NCBI RefSeq assembly: GCF_008386395.1
Contig: NZ_CP043761.1
Location: 2,542,001 to 2,606,000, forward strand
From: Paenibacillus sp. 37
GTDB taxonomy: Bacteria; Bacillota; Bacilli; Paenibacillales; Paenibacillaceae
Direction of reading: 5' to 3'
DNA: 64,000 nt
Shown piece by piece: positions 36,236-44,299 of this stretch (position 1 is its first letter; each line of letters starts with the position of its first letter). A program made the position numbers and the translations under genes. The notes under the pieces were generated by a model, which ran no database searches, had not been told where the DNA came from, and saw only the letters and a program-made list of their open reading frames with translations.

Positions 36236-36365
36236 TTGCACTTAGTGGGGTTGCAGCCGAGCGTAGCGAAGGTGACGGAATCGATTCTGTAGAAGCGAAG
36301 CGTGCGCCTTTGTCTCCGAATTTTAACCTTGAACAATTTTCAATCGAAAAAATCCGGAGACAACA
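36236..36365. repeat. Candidate structured intergenic repeat element
   Basis: The gap between miaB and ricA has base content unlike a normal spacer. It contains the palindrome GAATCGATTC (36278-36287), and TTGTCTCCG (36310-36318) is a perfect complement of CGGAGACAA (36355-36363), with ATTTT/AAAAT extending that stem past one mismatch. No open frame here looks like a gene. It resembles interspersed hairpin elements of other genomes, but I see no second copy in this window. Confidence 0.4.
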
Positions 36366-36473
36366 GCGATCAAAAGAACGATCCGACACCGCAGCGGTCA
36401 CTCAGCAGTCGAATGAGCTTAGTGCAACATCCAGTATTCATCTTATATCATCTCATAGAATGGAGCGATTTCA

Positions 36474-36923
36474 GTGGCGCAGGAAGAAGTGCAGTACAAC
36501 CATTATGGAATGCCAACCTACGATACGCGCAATCTGGTCATACGCGACGACATTATGGGAAAAGCCAAAGAATTGGCTGATATGCTCGGAACGAGTGAGG
36601 AAGTTAGACAGTTTCAACAGGCTGAAACCAAAATTCGGGATCATGAGCGCATCCAGCAGTTGATTGCAACGATTAAGAAAAAACAAAAAGAGATTGTTGC
36701 TTTTGAAAGCTTCAAAAATGTGGAGATGGTCAGTAAAATTGAACAGGAAATTGAAGATTTGCAAAGCGAACTGGACAGTATTCCATTGGTTACGGAATTC
36801 CAGCAGAGTCAGAGCGACATCAACTACTTGCTTCAACTCGTGATTTCGGTAATCCGGGATACAGTTTCCGAAAAAGTAAACGTGGAGGCTGGAACGGATT
36901 CACCTCCGACCAGTTGCGGTTAA
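36474..36923 (+). CDS. ricA: RicA/YmcA regulator, YlbF family
   Basis: A 149-residue helical protein that with RicF (YlbF) and RicT (YaaT) forms an iron-sulfur complex affecting RNase Y specificity, Spo0A phosphorylation, competence and biofilm in B. subtilis. The YlbF core (about 23-130) includes AKELADMLGTSEEVRQFQQAETKI and ELDSIPLVTEFQQSQSDINYLLQLV. A cysteine sits three residues from the end region (PPTSCG), comparable to the C-terminal cysteine of YmcA. GTG start after TGGAGCG. The RNase Y gene lies 5 kb upstream in the same window. Confidence 0.88.
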   Translation: MAQEEVQYNHYGMPTYDTRNLVIRDDIMGKAKELADMLGTSEEVRQFQQAETKIRDHERIQQLIATIKKKQKEIVAFESFKNVEMVSKIEQEIEDLQSELDSIPLVTEFQQSQSDINYLLQLVISVIRDTVSEKVNVEAGTDSPPTSCG

Positions 36924-36932
36924 ATGACGGAA

Positions 36933-36960
36933 GGGTGCGGACGCTGTCCGCGCCTTTTTT
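36933..36960 (+). terminator. Terminator after ricA
   Basis: GGTGCGGAC pairs with GTCCGCGCC (one T-G) around GCT, then a run of T. Confidence 0.85.
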
Positions 36961-37132
36961 GACATTGCATAACTGTTAACGTGGAGTGGCTATCGCCAAG
37001 TACCCGGAATATAATTCCAAGCAAAGCTCCACGCTGTGGGGTTATTTTGTGTGGCGTAGCTGATTTTTAATGATAAAGGCACATGACATCAAGAGAGCTT
37101 GATACGTACAGTAAATAAAGGAGAAATGAATA

Positions 37133-37537
37133 ATGAGTATTTTGGACAAAATGGTGGAAGACGGAGACGGACGATTCTGGGGATTTCTCGGCTGTCGTTA
37201 TATTAAAGGAGACGGCAAAGAAGTACAGATCGCGTTGACAGCAGGCGAACATCATACCAACTCCATGGGGATTATACATGGGGGTGTACTGACTTCACTG
37301 ATGGACCAAGCGATGGGGATGGTTGCAACAGCAGCAATGGAAGTAGATGGCTGTGTGACAACGAATCTGAACGTACATTTTCTCGCACCGATGAGACAAG
37401 GGGAATTAACGGTGACGGCTACGGTACTACATCAGGCTGGACGCAGTGTTACGACTCAATCGGAGGTTCGTGATGCATCGGGCACGTTGGGATGTATGGC
37501 TACGGCGACATTCCGCATAGCACGCCCGAGAACGTAA
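37133..37537 (+). CDS. PaaI-family hotdog thioesterase
   Basis: A 134-residue single-hotdog acyl-CoA thioesterase. The core motif HGGVLTSLMDQAMGMVA near residues 49-65 contains the aspartate expected at the active site, and NVHFLAPMRQGELTVTATVLHQAG follows. The substrate cannot be read from sequence; family members act on aromatic or medium-chain acyl-CoA. ATG after AAAGGAGAAATGAATA. It stands alone between the ricA terminator and the NAD-salvage group. Confidence 0.88.
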   Translation: MSILDKMVEDGDGRFWGFLGCRYIKGDGKEVQIALTAGEHHTNSMGIIHGGVLTSLMDQAMGMVATAAMEVDGCVTTNLNVHFLAPMRQGELTVTATVLHQAGRSVTTQSEVRDASGTLGCMATATFRIARPRT

Positions 37538-37553
37538 CGCACGAATCCTACGG

Positions 37554-37582
37554 TTGACAAAAGATATTATTATGTCATAATG
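37554..37582 (+). promoter_or_regulatory. Promoter with palindromic operator before the NUDIX regulator
   Basis: TTGACA (37554-37559) and, 16 bases on, CATAAT (37576-37581). The perfect palindrome ATTATG-T-CATAAT (37569-37581) covers the end of the spacer and the whole -10. That is where an autorepressor would be expected to bind, and the first gene encodes a NUDIX protein with a winged-helix tail. Confidence 0.5.
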
Positions 37583-37615
37583 AAATTATCAAAATGAAAA
37601 TAGTCGGTGGTGCCC

Positions 37616-38419
37616 ATGAGCGAAAACTACGAACACTTCAATGCAGAGAGCGACGAACAAGCAGCACGTGCTTATAGTTCCCAAAAATATCGTACCCCCG
37701 ATGGTGTTCCTGCGGATATCGTTATGTTCACCTTGACCAAGCGGGAACGCAAGACAGTGACCAAGACACTTCCCATTCGGGAACTGAAAGTGATGCTGAT
37801 CAAGCGCAAAGGCTGGCCTTTTGCAGGTAGATGGGCATTACCCGGTGGTTTTTGTCAGGAGAATGAATCCATCTACGGAGCAGCAAAGCGTGAGCTGATG
37901 GAAGAGACAGGTGTAGACGGTGGACATCTGGAGTACTTGAATGTATACAGTCAGCCGGGTCGTGACCCGAGGGGCTGGATTATTTCTCACGCATTTTTCG
38001 CGCTTGTGGAAGAATGGATGCTGGATCAACGCCAAGCAGCAGATGATGCCGAAGATGTTGGATTGTTCACCATTCAGGAGGCGCTGCAAGAATTGGAACT
38101 GGCCTTTGATCACAGAACAATCATCGAAGATGCTTATCGACGTATTCAACAGCAGATGCTGGAAACGACGATTGCTCGTCAGTTCCTGCCACGTGATTTT
38201 ACATTAAGTGAATTATATCAGGTTATTCAAAGTGTTGTACCGGATTTTGAAGAACCAAACTTCATTCGCAAGATTACGTCTACCCGCAGTCGCAAAGGCA
38301 TTGTGGAAGAGGTACGGGATGAAGAGGGGAACTTGGTGAGTTCCAACCAGTACTCGCAGCGTCCGGCGCAGCTATATCGTTTTACAGAACTCGTACCACG
38401 ACTTTCCATCTATACGTAA
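37616..38419 (+). CDS. NUDIX hydrolase with C-terminal winged helix, NrtR-like
   Basis: A 267-residue protein. The NUDIX box is intact (GGFCQENESIYGAAKRELMEETG, about residues 80-102), inside a domain spanning about 35-175. The last 75 residues (FTLSELYQVIQSVVPDFEEPNFIRKITSTRSRKG) resemble the winged-helix tail of NrtR, a repressor of NAD-biosynthesis genes that senses ADP-ribose. The two downstream genes encode NAD-salvage enzymes, which supports that role. NrtR proteins often have a degenerate NUDIX box; here the catalytic glutamates are kept, so it may also hydrolyse ADP-ribose. ATG 37616 has CGGTGG upstream; GTG 37607 is an alternative. Confidence 0.8.
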   Translation: MSENYEHFNAESDEQAARAYSSQKYRTPDGVPADIVMFTLTKRERKTVTKTLPIRELKVMLIKRKGWPFAGRWALPGGFCQENESIYGAAKRELMEETGVDGGHLEYLNVYSQPGRDPRGWIISHAFFALVEEWMLDQRQAADDAEDVGLFTIQEALQELELAFDHRTIIEDAYRRIQQQMLETTIARQFLPRDFTLSELYQVIQSVVPDFEEPNFIRKITSTRSRKGIVEEVRDEEGNLVSSNQYSQRPAQLYRFTELVPRLSIYT

Positions 38420-38487
38420 TAAGGTGTAGGTGCGTCAATTGGATTGAATCAGAATCAACCATTTCTGGGATAAAGGGAGTGTTGACG

Positions 38488-39045
38488 ATGAAAGCACTGA
38501 TTGTCATTGATTTTACGAAGGATTTTGTGACAGGTTCTTTGCCTGTAGGTCAGCCGGCAGTAGAGATCGAAGAGACGATTGCAGCTGTAACCGAGGCCTA
38601 TTGTAAGAACAAACATGAGGTAATCATGGCTGTGGATCTGCACGAAGAAAATGATCCGTACCACCCGGAGACTGTACTTTTCCCACCTCATAACATCAGA
38701 AATACGGAGGGAAGACAGTTATATGGACGTCTTGCCCAAGTGATGGAAGAACGAAAAACCGATATTCGGTGGATGGATAAGACGAGATATAGTGCATTCT
38801 GTGGGACCGATCTGGAACTCAGACTGCGTGCACGTGGTATTACGGATATTGCACTGATTGGGGTATGTACGGATATTTGTATATTGCATACCGCAGTGGA
38901 TGCTTACAATAAAGGTTTTCATATTACGGTATATGAAGATGCTGTTGCCAGCTTTAATCCGGCAGGACATGAATGGGCGCTAGGACATTTTCGTTCCAGC
39001 CTGGGTGCTTCGGTGGTTAAGGCGAGTGAGACAGTCCTTGCGTAA
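38488..39045 (+). CDS. pncA: Isochorismatase-family hydrolase, probable nicotinamidase
   Basis: A 185-residue cysteine hydrolase. The catalytic triad regions are visible: IDFTKDFVTG (Asp, about residues 7-16), the DKTRYSAFCGTDLE lysine region, and GVCTDICILHTAVDAYNKGF with the nucleophilic cysteine near 130. AVDLHEENDPYHPE is the expected metal or substrate loop. It lies between the NrtR-like regulator and nicotinate phosphoribosyltransferase, so nicotinamide deamidation is the most likely reaction. ATG after AAAGGGAGTGTTGACG; a GTG at 38479 lies in the ribosome site. Confidence 0.83.
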   Translation: MKALIVIDFTKDFVTGSLPVGQPAVEIEETIAAVTEAYCKNKHEVIMAVDLHEENDPYHPETVLFPPHNIRNTEGRQLYGRLAQVMEERKTDIRWMDKTRYSAFCGTDLELRLRARGITDIALIGVCTDICILHTAVDAYNKGFHITVYEDAVASFNPAGHEWALGHFRSSLGASVVKASETVLA

Positions 39046-39126
39046 TTTAATCGATAATCCTGTTGGGTTGACCTCCCTGTTAGGAACCGGATGAATGTGG
39101 TGAATGGTGTATATAGTTTTGTTACG

Positions 39127-39178
39127 GGAGACTTGTTTGTTTAATACGGATGAACAGAATCATGAAGAATAAGTCTCC
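39127..39178 (+). other. Inverted repeat upstream of pncB
   Basis: GGAGACTT (39127-39134) and AAGTCTCC (39171-39178) are perfect complements 36 bases apart, in the 199-base gap between pncA and pncB. No T-run follows, and no promoter is clear. Confidence 0.3.
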
Positions 39179-39244
39179 ATATGTTAACCCGTGTCCACAG
39201 ATGAAACCTGGGGGCACGAGCGGAAGTCAGAGAGGATGAGACAA

Positions 39245-40699
39245 ATGCAGACAACTAGCCTGGCTTTACATACGGATAAATATCAGATCAATATGATGTA
39301 CGCCCATTGGGTGAATGGTACTCACAAGCGGAAGGCGGTATTTGAAGCCTATTTCCGTAAGCTTCCTTTTGGCAACGGATATGCGGTATTTGCCGGATTA
39401 GAACGGATTGTGAACTACATCAGCCAGCTTCGGTTTACGATGGACGACATCAAATTTTTATCCAAACAAGAGGAAAATTACGATCCGGTCTTTCTGGAAG
39501 AGTTGCTCCAGTTTTCATTTCAGGGGACGATTCATTCCATGAAGGAGGGCGCAATTGTTTTCCCTGACGAACCGCTCATTCGGGTAGAAGGCTCCATTAT
39601 GGAGACACAATTGGTGGAGACGGCGATACTTAACTTCATGAATTATCAGACGTTGATTGCAACCAAGGCTTCGCGGATCAAACAGGTGGCACAACAGGAT
39701 ACGTTGCTCGAATTCGGTACACGGCGTGCACAGGAAGCGGATGCTGCCATCTGGGGCGCACGAGCTTCGTATGTAGCAGGCTTCCATGCAACGTCCAACA
39801 TGCTGGCCGGAGAGCGCTTCGGAATCCCAACAGCAGGTACACACGCCCATTCCTGGGTACAGAGCTTTATGAGTGAGCAGGAGGCGTTTGACGTGTATGC
39901 CAAAGTGTTGCCTGATCAGGTTACGCTGCTGGTTGATACCTTTGACACGTTGAACAGTGGAGTACCTCACGCCATCAAGACAGCCAAGAAGTTGGAGAGC
40001 CAAGGCAAAAAGATGAACGCGATTCGTCTGGACAGCGGTGACCTTGCGTACTTGTCGATTCAGGCGCGTCAGATGCTGGATGAGGCTGGGCTGGATTATG
40101 TGAAAATTGTAGCATCCAATGATTTGGATGAAAATACGATTTTCAACCTGAAAGCTCAAGGAGCACGGATAGATACATGGGGTGTTGGTACACAGTTGAT
40201 TACGGCTTCTGACCAGCCATCTTTGGGTGGAGTGTACAAATTGGTGGAACGTGAAGTGGACGGTGCCATGCTGCCTACGATCAAAATATCTGCCAATCCT
40301 GAAAAGGTGTCCACTCCAGGTAAAAAGGAAGTGTTCCGGATCATTGATCCGAAACATGGCAAAGCGATTGCAGATTATATCTGCTATCCAGATGAAGAGC
40401 AGCCGCTACAGGGCGGACCGCTCAAGCTGTTCAACCCGCTACACCCTTACCTGAAAAAGACGGTTACCCGCTACGAAGCGGTCAATATGCTGGAGCCAAT
40501 CTTTGTGAATGGACGCAAAGTGTATGAACTGCCTAATCTGGATGAGATTCGGGCGTACCACCGGGAACAGATGAACCTCTTCTGGCCGGAATACCAACGG
40601 AAACTGAACCCGGAGATCTACCGTGTGAACATCAGCCCTGCGGCATGGAATATGAAGCAGAAGCTCATTGCGGAACATGTGAAATCCACAGAGGAATGA
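39245..40699 (+). CDS. pncB: Nicotinate phosphoribosyltransferase
   Basis: A 484-residue enzyme that converts nicotinate and PRPP to nicotinate mononucleotide, the entry to the Preiss-Handler NAD pathway. Typical stretches are LHTDKYQINMMYAHW, EFGTRRAQEADAAIWGARASYVAGFHATSNMLAGERFGIPTAGTHAHSW and NAIRLDSGDLAYLS; VASNDLDENTI and WGVGTQLITASDQPSLGGVYKLV complete the barrel. ATG 39245 follows AGAGAGG at eight bases; an ATG at 39236 overlaps that site. The gene ends the regulator-pncA-pncB group, before a strong terminator. Confidence 0.95.
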   Translation: MQTTSLALHTDKYQINMMYAHWVNGTHKRKAVFEAYFRKLPFGNGYAVFAGLERIVNYISQLRFTMDDIKFLSKQEENYDPVFLEELLQFSFQGTIHSMKEGAIVFPDEPLIRVEGSIMETQLVETAILNFMNYQTLIATKASRIKQVAQQDTLLEFGTRRAQEADAAIWGARASYVAGFHATSNMLAGERFGIPTAGTHAHSWVQSFMSEQEAFDVYAKVLPDQVTLLVDTFDTLNSGVPHAIKTAKKLESQGKKMNAIRLDSGDLAYLSIQARQMLDEAGLDYVKIVASNDLDENTIFNLKAQGARIDTWGVGTQLITASDQPSLGGVYKLVEREVDGAMLPTIKISANPEKVSTPGKKEVFRIIDPKHGKAIADYICYPDEEQPLQGGPLKLFNPLHPYLKKTVTRYEAVNMLEPIFVNGRKVYELPNLDEIRAYHREQMNLFWPEYQRKLNPEIYRVNISPAAWNMKQKLIAEHVKSTEE

Positions 40700-40721
40700 T
40701 CTACACATAAGAATTACAAAG

Positions 40722-40760
40722 AGGCATAACCAGTGAGGGATACTGGCTTATGCCTTTTTG
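40722..40760 (+). terminator. Terminator after pncB
   Basis: AGGCATAACCAGT pairs with ACTGGCTTATGCCT (one bulged base) around GAGGGAT, followed by five T. Confidence 0.85.
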
Positions 40761-40985
40761 ATGCCTATAAAATGTATACGTTCTTAGCGGATTTGAACGA
40801 TTCAATGATCGCAAGCAAAATTTCCCGCTATACGCGTTCTGTCTTCTGTGAAAGTACGTCGATAGTTGATAGACTTTATTCTTATATGATCCCGATGAGA
40901 TGGACCAGGGATGTAAGAAATCTCATGGACAGACTGCCCAGGTAGCAGGCTATACTGGAATTTGTCTTGTTCAGTTCGAGAGATT

Positions 40986-41007
40986 GTTCAAAAATAGACT
41001 TTTGAAC
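40986..41007. repeat. Short inverted repeat resembling the ends of the 61.5-kb element
   Basis: GTTCAAAA (40986-40993) and TTTTGAAC (41000-41007) are perfect complements six bases apart. The right half, AGACTTTTGAACATGTATT, resembles the right end of the element at 61475-61680 (AGACTTTTTGAACACGTATT), and the left half matches its left end. It may be a minimal remnant. The gap 40761-41127 around it has no gene that I can support. Confidence 0.4.
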
Positions 41008-41127
41008 ATGTATTTACAGGGGGAACAGCAGTTATTATTTCTCGGGAAAGCGCAGGAGACGCCAAATTCTGCAACTATTGATTCAATCCCGCAGCTGCAG
41101 GGGATGAAAGTAAGAGGAGGTGCAGAC

Positions 41128-41781
41128 ATGAGATGGATACTAGGACTGGTCTGGATCGCTTTTATTGCCTATGCATTGTTGTTGGCACCGGGGCAGTCAC
41201 CTGGAAGTGATCCAATTTTCAAAGAACTGATTACCATGCAAAGCAAAGAACCTTGGTTACTTACGGTATTTTCGTGGTTAGGTATTTTCCCGGCAGTTTA
41301 TACTTGTATGCTGTTAAGAACATCTGTGAAAGAACGAGGTGGCCGTGTACCGGCTTGGCCTTTTGTTATACTTTCTTTCGGACTTGGTGCTTTTGCGCTG
41401 CTTCCCTATTATGCATGGTCGTCATCCGCGAATAGAGCTTCGGGTTACGCAAGCTTGCACTTTGGTCGTCAGCGGGAGTCGGGAATTGGACGGGTAGCAG
41501 CTCATAAGTTGACGCATGTAGTCCTTCTGCTGTTGACGCTGGGTACGGCATTCTATGCCGTGACGCAAGGTCATCCGGATGAATATATGGACGCGTTCAA
41601 GCAATCTGACTTTGTACATATCATGACGATTGATTTTGTACTGCTGACCTTGCTTTCCGTGATTGCGATATACAGGGATGCCAAAGGCAGTCGACGTTCA
41701 CCAGCTTGGGCCGCGGCAGGCATCATCCCTATTGTGGGTCCGCTAATCTATCTGTTGACGCTCAGGAGAGACAGAGCTTGA
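41128..41781 (+). CDS. Six-helix membrane protein, unknown function
   Basis: A 217-residue protein with about six hydrophobic helices: WILGLVWIAFIAYALLLAP, LTVFSWLGIFPAVYTCMLL, FVILSFGLGAFALLPYYAW, THVVLLLLTLGTAFYAV, MTIDFVLLTLLSVIAIY and AAAGIIPIVGPLIYLLTL. Hydrophilic loops carry several Arg and Ser. I do not recognise a functional motif. The open frame begins at 40900, but ATG 41128 follows AAGAGGAGGTGCAGAC and starts right at the first helix. Confidence 0.75.
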   Translation: MRWILGLVWIAFIAYALLLAPGQSPGSDPIFKELITMQSKEPWLLTVFSWLGIFPAVYTCMLLRTSVKERGGRVPAWPFVILSFGLGAFALLPYYAWSSSANRASGYASLHFGRQRESGIGRVAAHKLTHVVLLLLTLGTAFYAVTQGHPDEYMDAFKQSDFVHIMTIDFVLLTLLSVIAIYRDAKGSRRSPAWAAAGIIPIVGPLIYLLTLRRDRA

Positions 41782-41892
41782 TCATCAACATCTGAAGAAT
41801 CCAGAAGTAAAAGGTAGCCGTTAAGCCTGAATACGAACAATTCATGTGCTTAATGGGAAAATATATAAAATCCAAATAAGGAGTGGCTATTG

Positions 41893-42912
41893 ATGAAAAA
41901 ACATTTTAACGCATATGTTGTCCGTAAAGAAGAACAGGGAGGAGTGAAAGCTGCTATAGAGCAACTGAAGAAGGAAGATCTGCCAAATGGAGATGTAACG
42001 GTACAGGTGCAATATTCCAGTGTCAATTATAAAGACGGACTCGCGACTCTTGAAAAGGGTGGTGTCGTTCGTGAGTACCCGATGGTACCGGGAATTGATC
42101 TGGCCGGAACGGTAGAGGAGTCGGTCAGTGGACGTTTTGCACCAGGAGATCGGGTGATCAGTACAGGATTTGAACCTGGCGTATCCCATTACGGAGGGTA
42201 CAGCGAGTATGCTCGTCTGCGCAGTGAATGGCTGGTGCCTCTGCCACTGGGTCTCAGTGAGAAAGAAGCCATGGCAATTGGAACCGCAGGATTTACGGCT
42301 GCACTTTCGGTAGATGCGCTGTTACAGGCTGGAGTGACACCGGAGATGGGCAAGGTTCTGGTTACGGGTGCAACGGGTGGCGTTGGCAGTATGGCAGTTG
42401 CCATTCTGGCGAAACTTGGCTTTGAAGTAACAGCCAGCACAGGCAAGAAGGAGCGGGAGGAGCCCTTGCTTCGAAACTTGGGGGCCTCAGAGGTTATTAC
42501 TCGTGAAGAAGCCGATGCTCCAGCTAAAGGAGCCATGGGTAAACAGCTATGGGCGGGAGTGGTTGATCCAACAGGAGGCCCGGCTCTCGCGGAGCGATTG
42601 AAACAGATTCAATACGGAGGAGCGGTTGCGGTATCCGGGTTAACTGGAGGCGCAGCTTTTGAATCGACGGTACTTCCATTTATTTTGCGTGGCATCCAGC
42701 TTATTGGTATAGACTCTGTATATTGTCCGATGGAACGTCGGGAACGGGTATGGAAACTGCTCGGCGGAGAATGGAAACCGGAGCGCGCGCTGGAACTGGG
42801 AATCCGCGAAATTTCTCTGGACCAGTTGCCTCATACGCTTGAGACGATACTCCAAGGCGGTGCGGTAGGTCGGACTGTGGTCAATACAATATCAGATCTG
42901 CCATCCGCATAA
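41893..42912 (+). CDS. YhdH/AcuI-family NADPH:quinone/acryloyl-CoA reductase
   Basis: A 339-residue zinc-free medium-chain dehydrogenase/reductase. It starts NAYVVRKEEQGGVKAAIEQL, has VQYSSVNYKDGLA and PGIDLAGTVEES in the GroES-like domain, and VTGATGGVGSMAVAILAKLGFEV as the Rossmann nucleotide motif near 156-174. The tail QGGAVGRTVV is also typical. The family includes AcuI (acryloyl-CoA reductase) and YhdH; the substrate here is not known. ATG 41893 follows AAGGAGTGG; TTG 41890 is an alternative. Confidence 0.88.
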   Translation: MKKHFNAYVVRKEEQGGVKAAIEQLKKEDLPNGDVTVQVQYSSVNYKDGLATLEKGGVVREYPMVPGIDLAGTVEESVSGRFAPGDRVISTGFEPGVSHYGGYSEYARLRSEWLVPLPLGLSEKEAMAIGTAGFTAALSVDALLQAGVTPEMGKVLVTGATGGVGSMAVAILAKLGFEVTASTGKKEREEPLLRNLGASEVITREEADAPAKGAMGKQLWAGVVDPTGGPALAERLKQIQYGGAVAVSGLTGGAAFESTVLPFILRGIQLIGIDSVYCPMERRERVWKLLGGEWKPERALELGIREISLDQLPHTLETILQGGAVGRTVVNTISDLPSA

Positions 42913-42986
42913 GTTTCCAAGTCCTAAGACATGCTAATTCTACCTGATTGGGTCACAGTACATGTGACTGGAAAGGAAGGATTGGC

Positions 42987-43541
42987 ATGTGTTTTGATAG
43001 AAAAGGACGAAGTCTGGTTCGAAGAACAATGAAGTCGATACTTGTAAGTGGTGTGTTGATCACAAGTGTCTGGTCCCTGGTGGCTTGTTCGGCATCATCC
43101 ATTGAGCAGGAGCGGAAGGTCTACACCCGTGAAGCGACAGATGAAGGAAATATGCGGGCACAGAGTCAGGGACACGGATTAAACGGTGAATTGGTGAGTG
43201 AGATCAGTAAGAGTTTTGAAGCAAAAGGCATTCAGCTGATGAATAATATGTCTGCCGATGATGGGCATGGTGGGATCTCTTATATGTATTTGTTGAATGG
43301 AAGTGGCAGACACATCGTGAAAGTCCATATTTTCAGTGATGCAGCTACCCGGGCTGCGAGCATGAAACAAATGTATAGTGAGAATCGTGATGAGGCTGTC
43401 TTGGAGAATGCGCTTGGCCGGACAACGATTCGCAGCAAAGGATACGTCTCACTTGTTTATACAGCTTCGGGTGGGGAAAAGGACAAGTATGAACAGGATG
43501 TTATGCAGGTGTTCCAACATGTGCTGGGGCAAATAAGGTAA
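42987..43541 (+). CDS. Predicted lipoprotein, unknown function
   Basis: A 184-residue protein with a basic N-terminus, a hydrophobic stretch (SILVSGVLITSVW) and the lipobox SLVAC, giving a lipid-modified cysteine near residue 34. The mature part is hydrophilic, with no cysteine, and has a region IQLMNNMSADDGHGGISYMYLLNGSGRHIVKVHIFSD that looks like a small alpha/beta domain. No family recognised. ATG 42987 follows GAAAGGAAGG. It faces moaB with a shared terminator. Confidence 0.75.
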   Translation: MCFDRKGRSLVRRTMKSILVSGVLITSVWSLVACSASSIEQERKVYTREATDEGNMRAQSQGHGLNGELVSEISKSFEAKGIQLMNNMSADDGHGGISYMYLLNGSGRHIVKVHIFSDAATRAASMKQMYSENRDEAVLENALGRTTIRSKGYVSLVYTASGGEKDKYEQDVMQVFQHVLGQIR

Positions 43542-43591
43542 GTTGAGCGAGATCCCCTTCGTACTTTATTATACAGCTGAAAATAAACCCG

Positions 43592-43622
43592 AAAAACCCG
43601 TCTGATCTTTCAGACGGGTTTA
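43592..43622. terminator. Bidirectional terminator between the lipoprotein gene and moaB
   Basis: AACCCGTCTG (43595-43604) pairs with CAGACGGGTT (43611-43620) around ATCTTT. On the minus strand a run of five T follows. The moaB stop codon lies at 43610-43612, inside the hairpin. Confidence 0.8.
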
Positions 43623-44128
43623 TATATTTCACGCATCACATGCCGCAGCTCAGGCAAAATGAGTTTTTCCATGGCCAATTTGACAGCTCCTTTGGAGCCC
43701 GGCATGGAGAAGACGGCTGTGCGTCCAATCGTTCCGGCGACGGCTCTGCTCAGGATGGCAGCGGAACCGATATCCTCGGTGTAACTGAGAAAACGGAAGA
43801 TCTCACCAAAGCCCGGAAGTTCCTTGTCGAGTAGCGAGGATACCGCTTCGTAGGTTGTATCTCGGGGTGCAATTCCTGTTCCCCCGCTGAGCAGCACGGC
43901 TTCGATATCATCACGAACAGCTGCATCTTGCAGGATGCTTCGAATGTTCTCCGTTTCATCTGGAGTGATGATGTATTCAACAATCTGATAACCCGCTTCA
44001 CTCAGAAGCTGGTGCATGAGCTGGCCACTGGTATCGGTGTCTTTGGTGCGTGTGTCCGACACTGTAACTATCATGCACGATACCGTGGTCGGAGCTTCCT
44101 GGCGATGTTGTTCCACTGAATTAGTCAT
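43610..44128 (-). CDS. moaB: Molybdenum cofactor biosynthesis protein MoaB/MogA
   Basis: A 172-residue molybdopterin-binding protein that adenylates molybdopterin before molybdate insertion. CMIVTVSDTRTKDTDTSG is near the start, LLSGGTGIAPRDTTYEAV near residues 83-100 is the MPT-binding signature, and FSMPGSKGAVKLAMEKLI closes the fold. An upstream extension to 44212 exists, but ATG 44128 follows GAAGGAGGAAGTTTC on the minus strand. No other molybdenum genes are in the window. Its stop codon sits within the terminator stem. Confidence 0.93.
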   Translation of the reverse strand: MTNSVEQHRQEAPTTVSCMIVTVSDTRTKDTDTSGQLMHQLLSEAGYQIVEYIITPDETENIRSILQDAAVRDDIEAVLLSGGTGIAPRDTTYEAVSSLLDKELPGFGEIFRFLSYTEDIGSAAILSRAVAGTIGRTAVFSMPGSKGAVKLAMEKLILPELRHVMREIYKPV

Positions 44129-44299
44129 GAAACTTCCTCCTTCAATCAACATGTCCTCATAGCATAGACCATCCGTTAACATCAGGCAATGTACTGGGGA
44201 AGAATTGAACATGATTGCATAACGAATGCGGGATGGTGTACACTCGCTAGATATAGATAGACTAGGTTACAAGAAGGACAATCAGAGAGGTGTATACGC

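Noticed and set aside
36229..36663. A plus-strand ORF over the miaB-ricA spacer
   Set aside because: It runs through the hairpin element and out of frame into ricA; it has no ribosome site and an unlikely composition.
36961..37132. GTGGAG/CTCCAC inverted repeat upstream of the thioesterase gene as a terminator
   Set aside because: Arms are only seven bases, about 50 bases apart, with no T-run.
39515..40357. A 280-codon minus-strand ORF inside pncB
   Set aside because: Fully antisense to a conserved enzyme; no ribosome site and no recognisable protein.
44212..44299. A Zur box upstream of the G3E GTPase gene
   Set aside because: I looked for a TCGTAATnATTACGA-like palindrome and found none.
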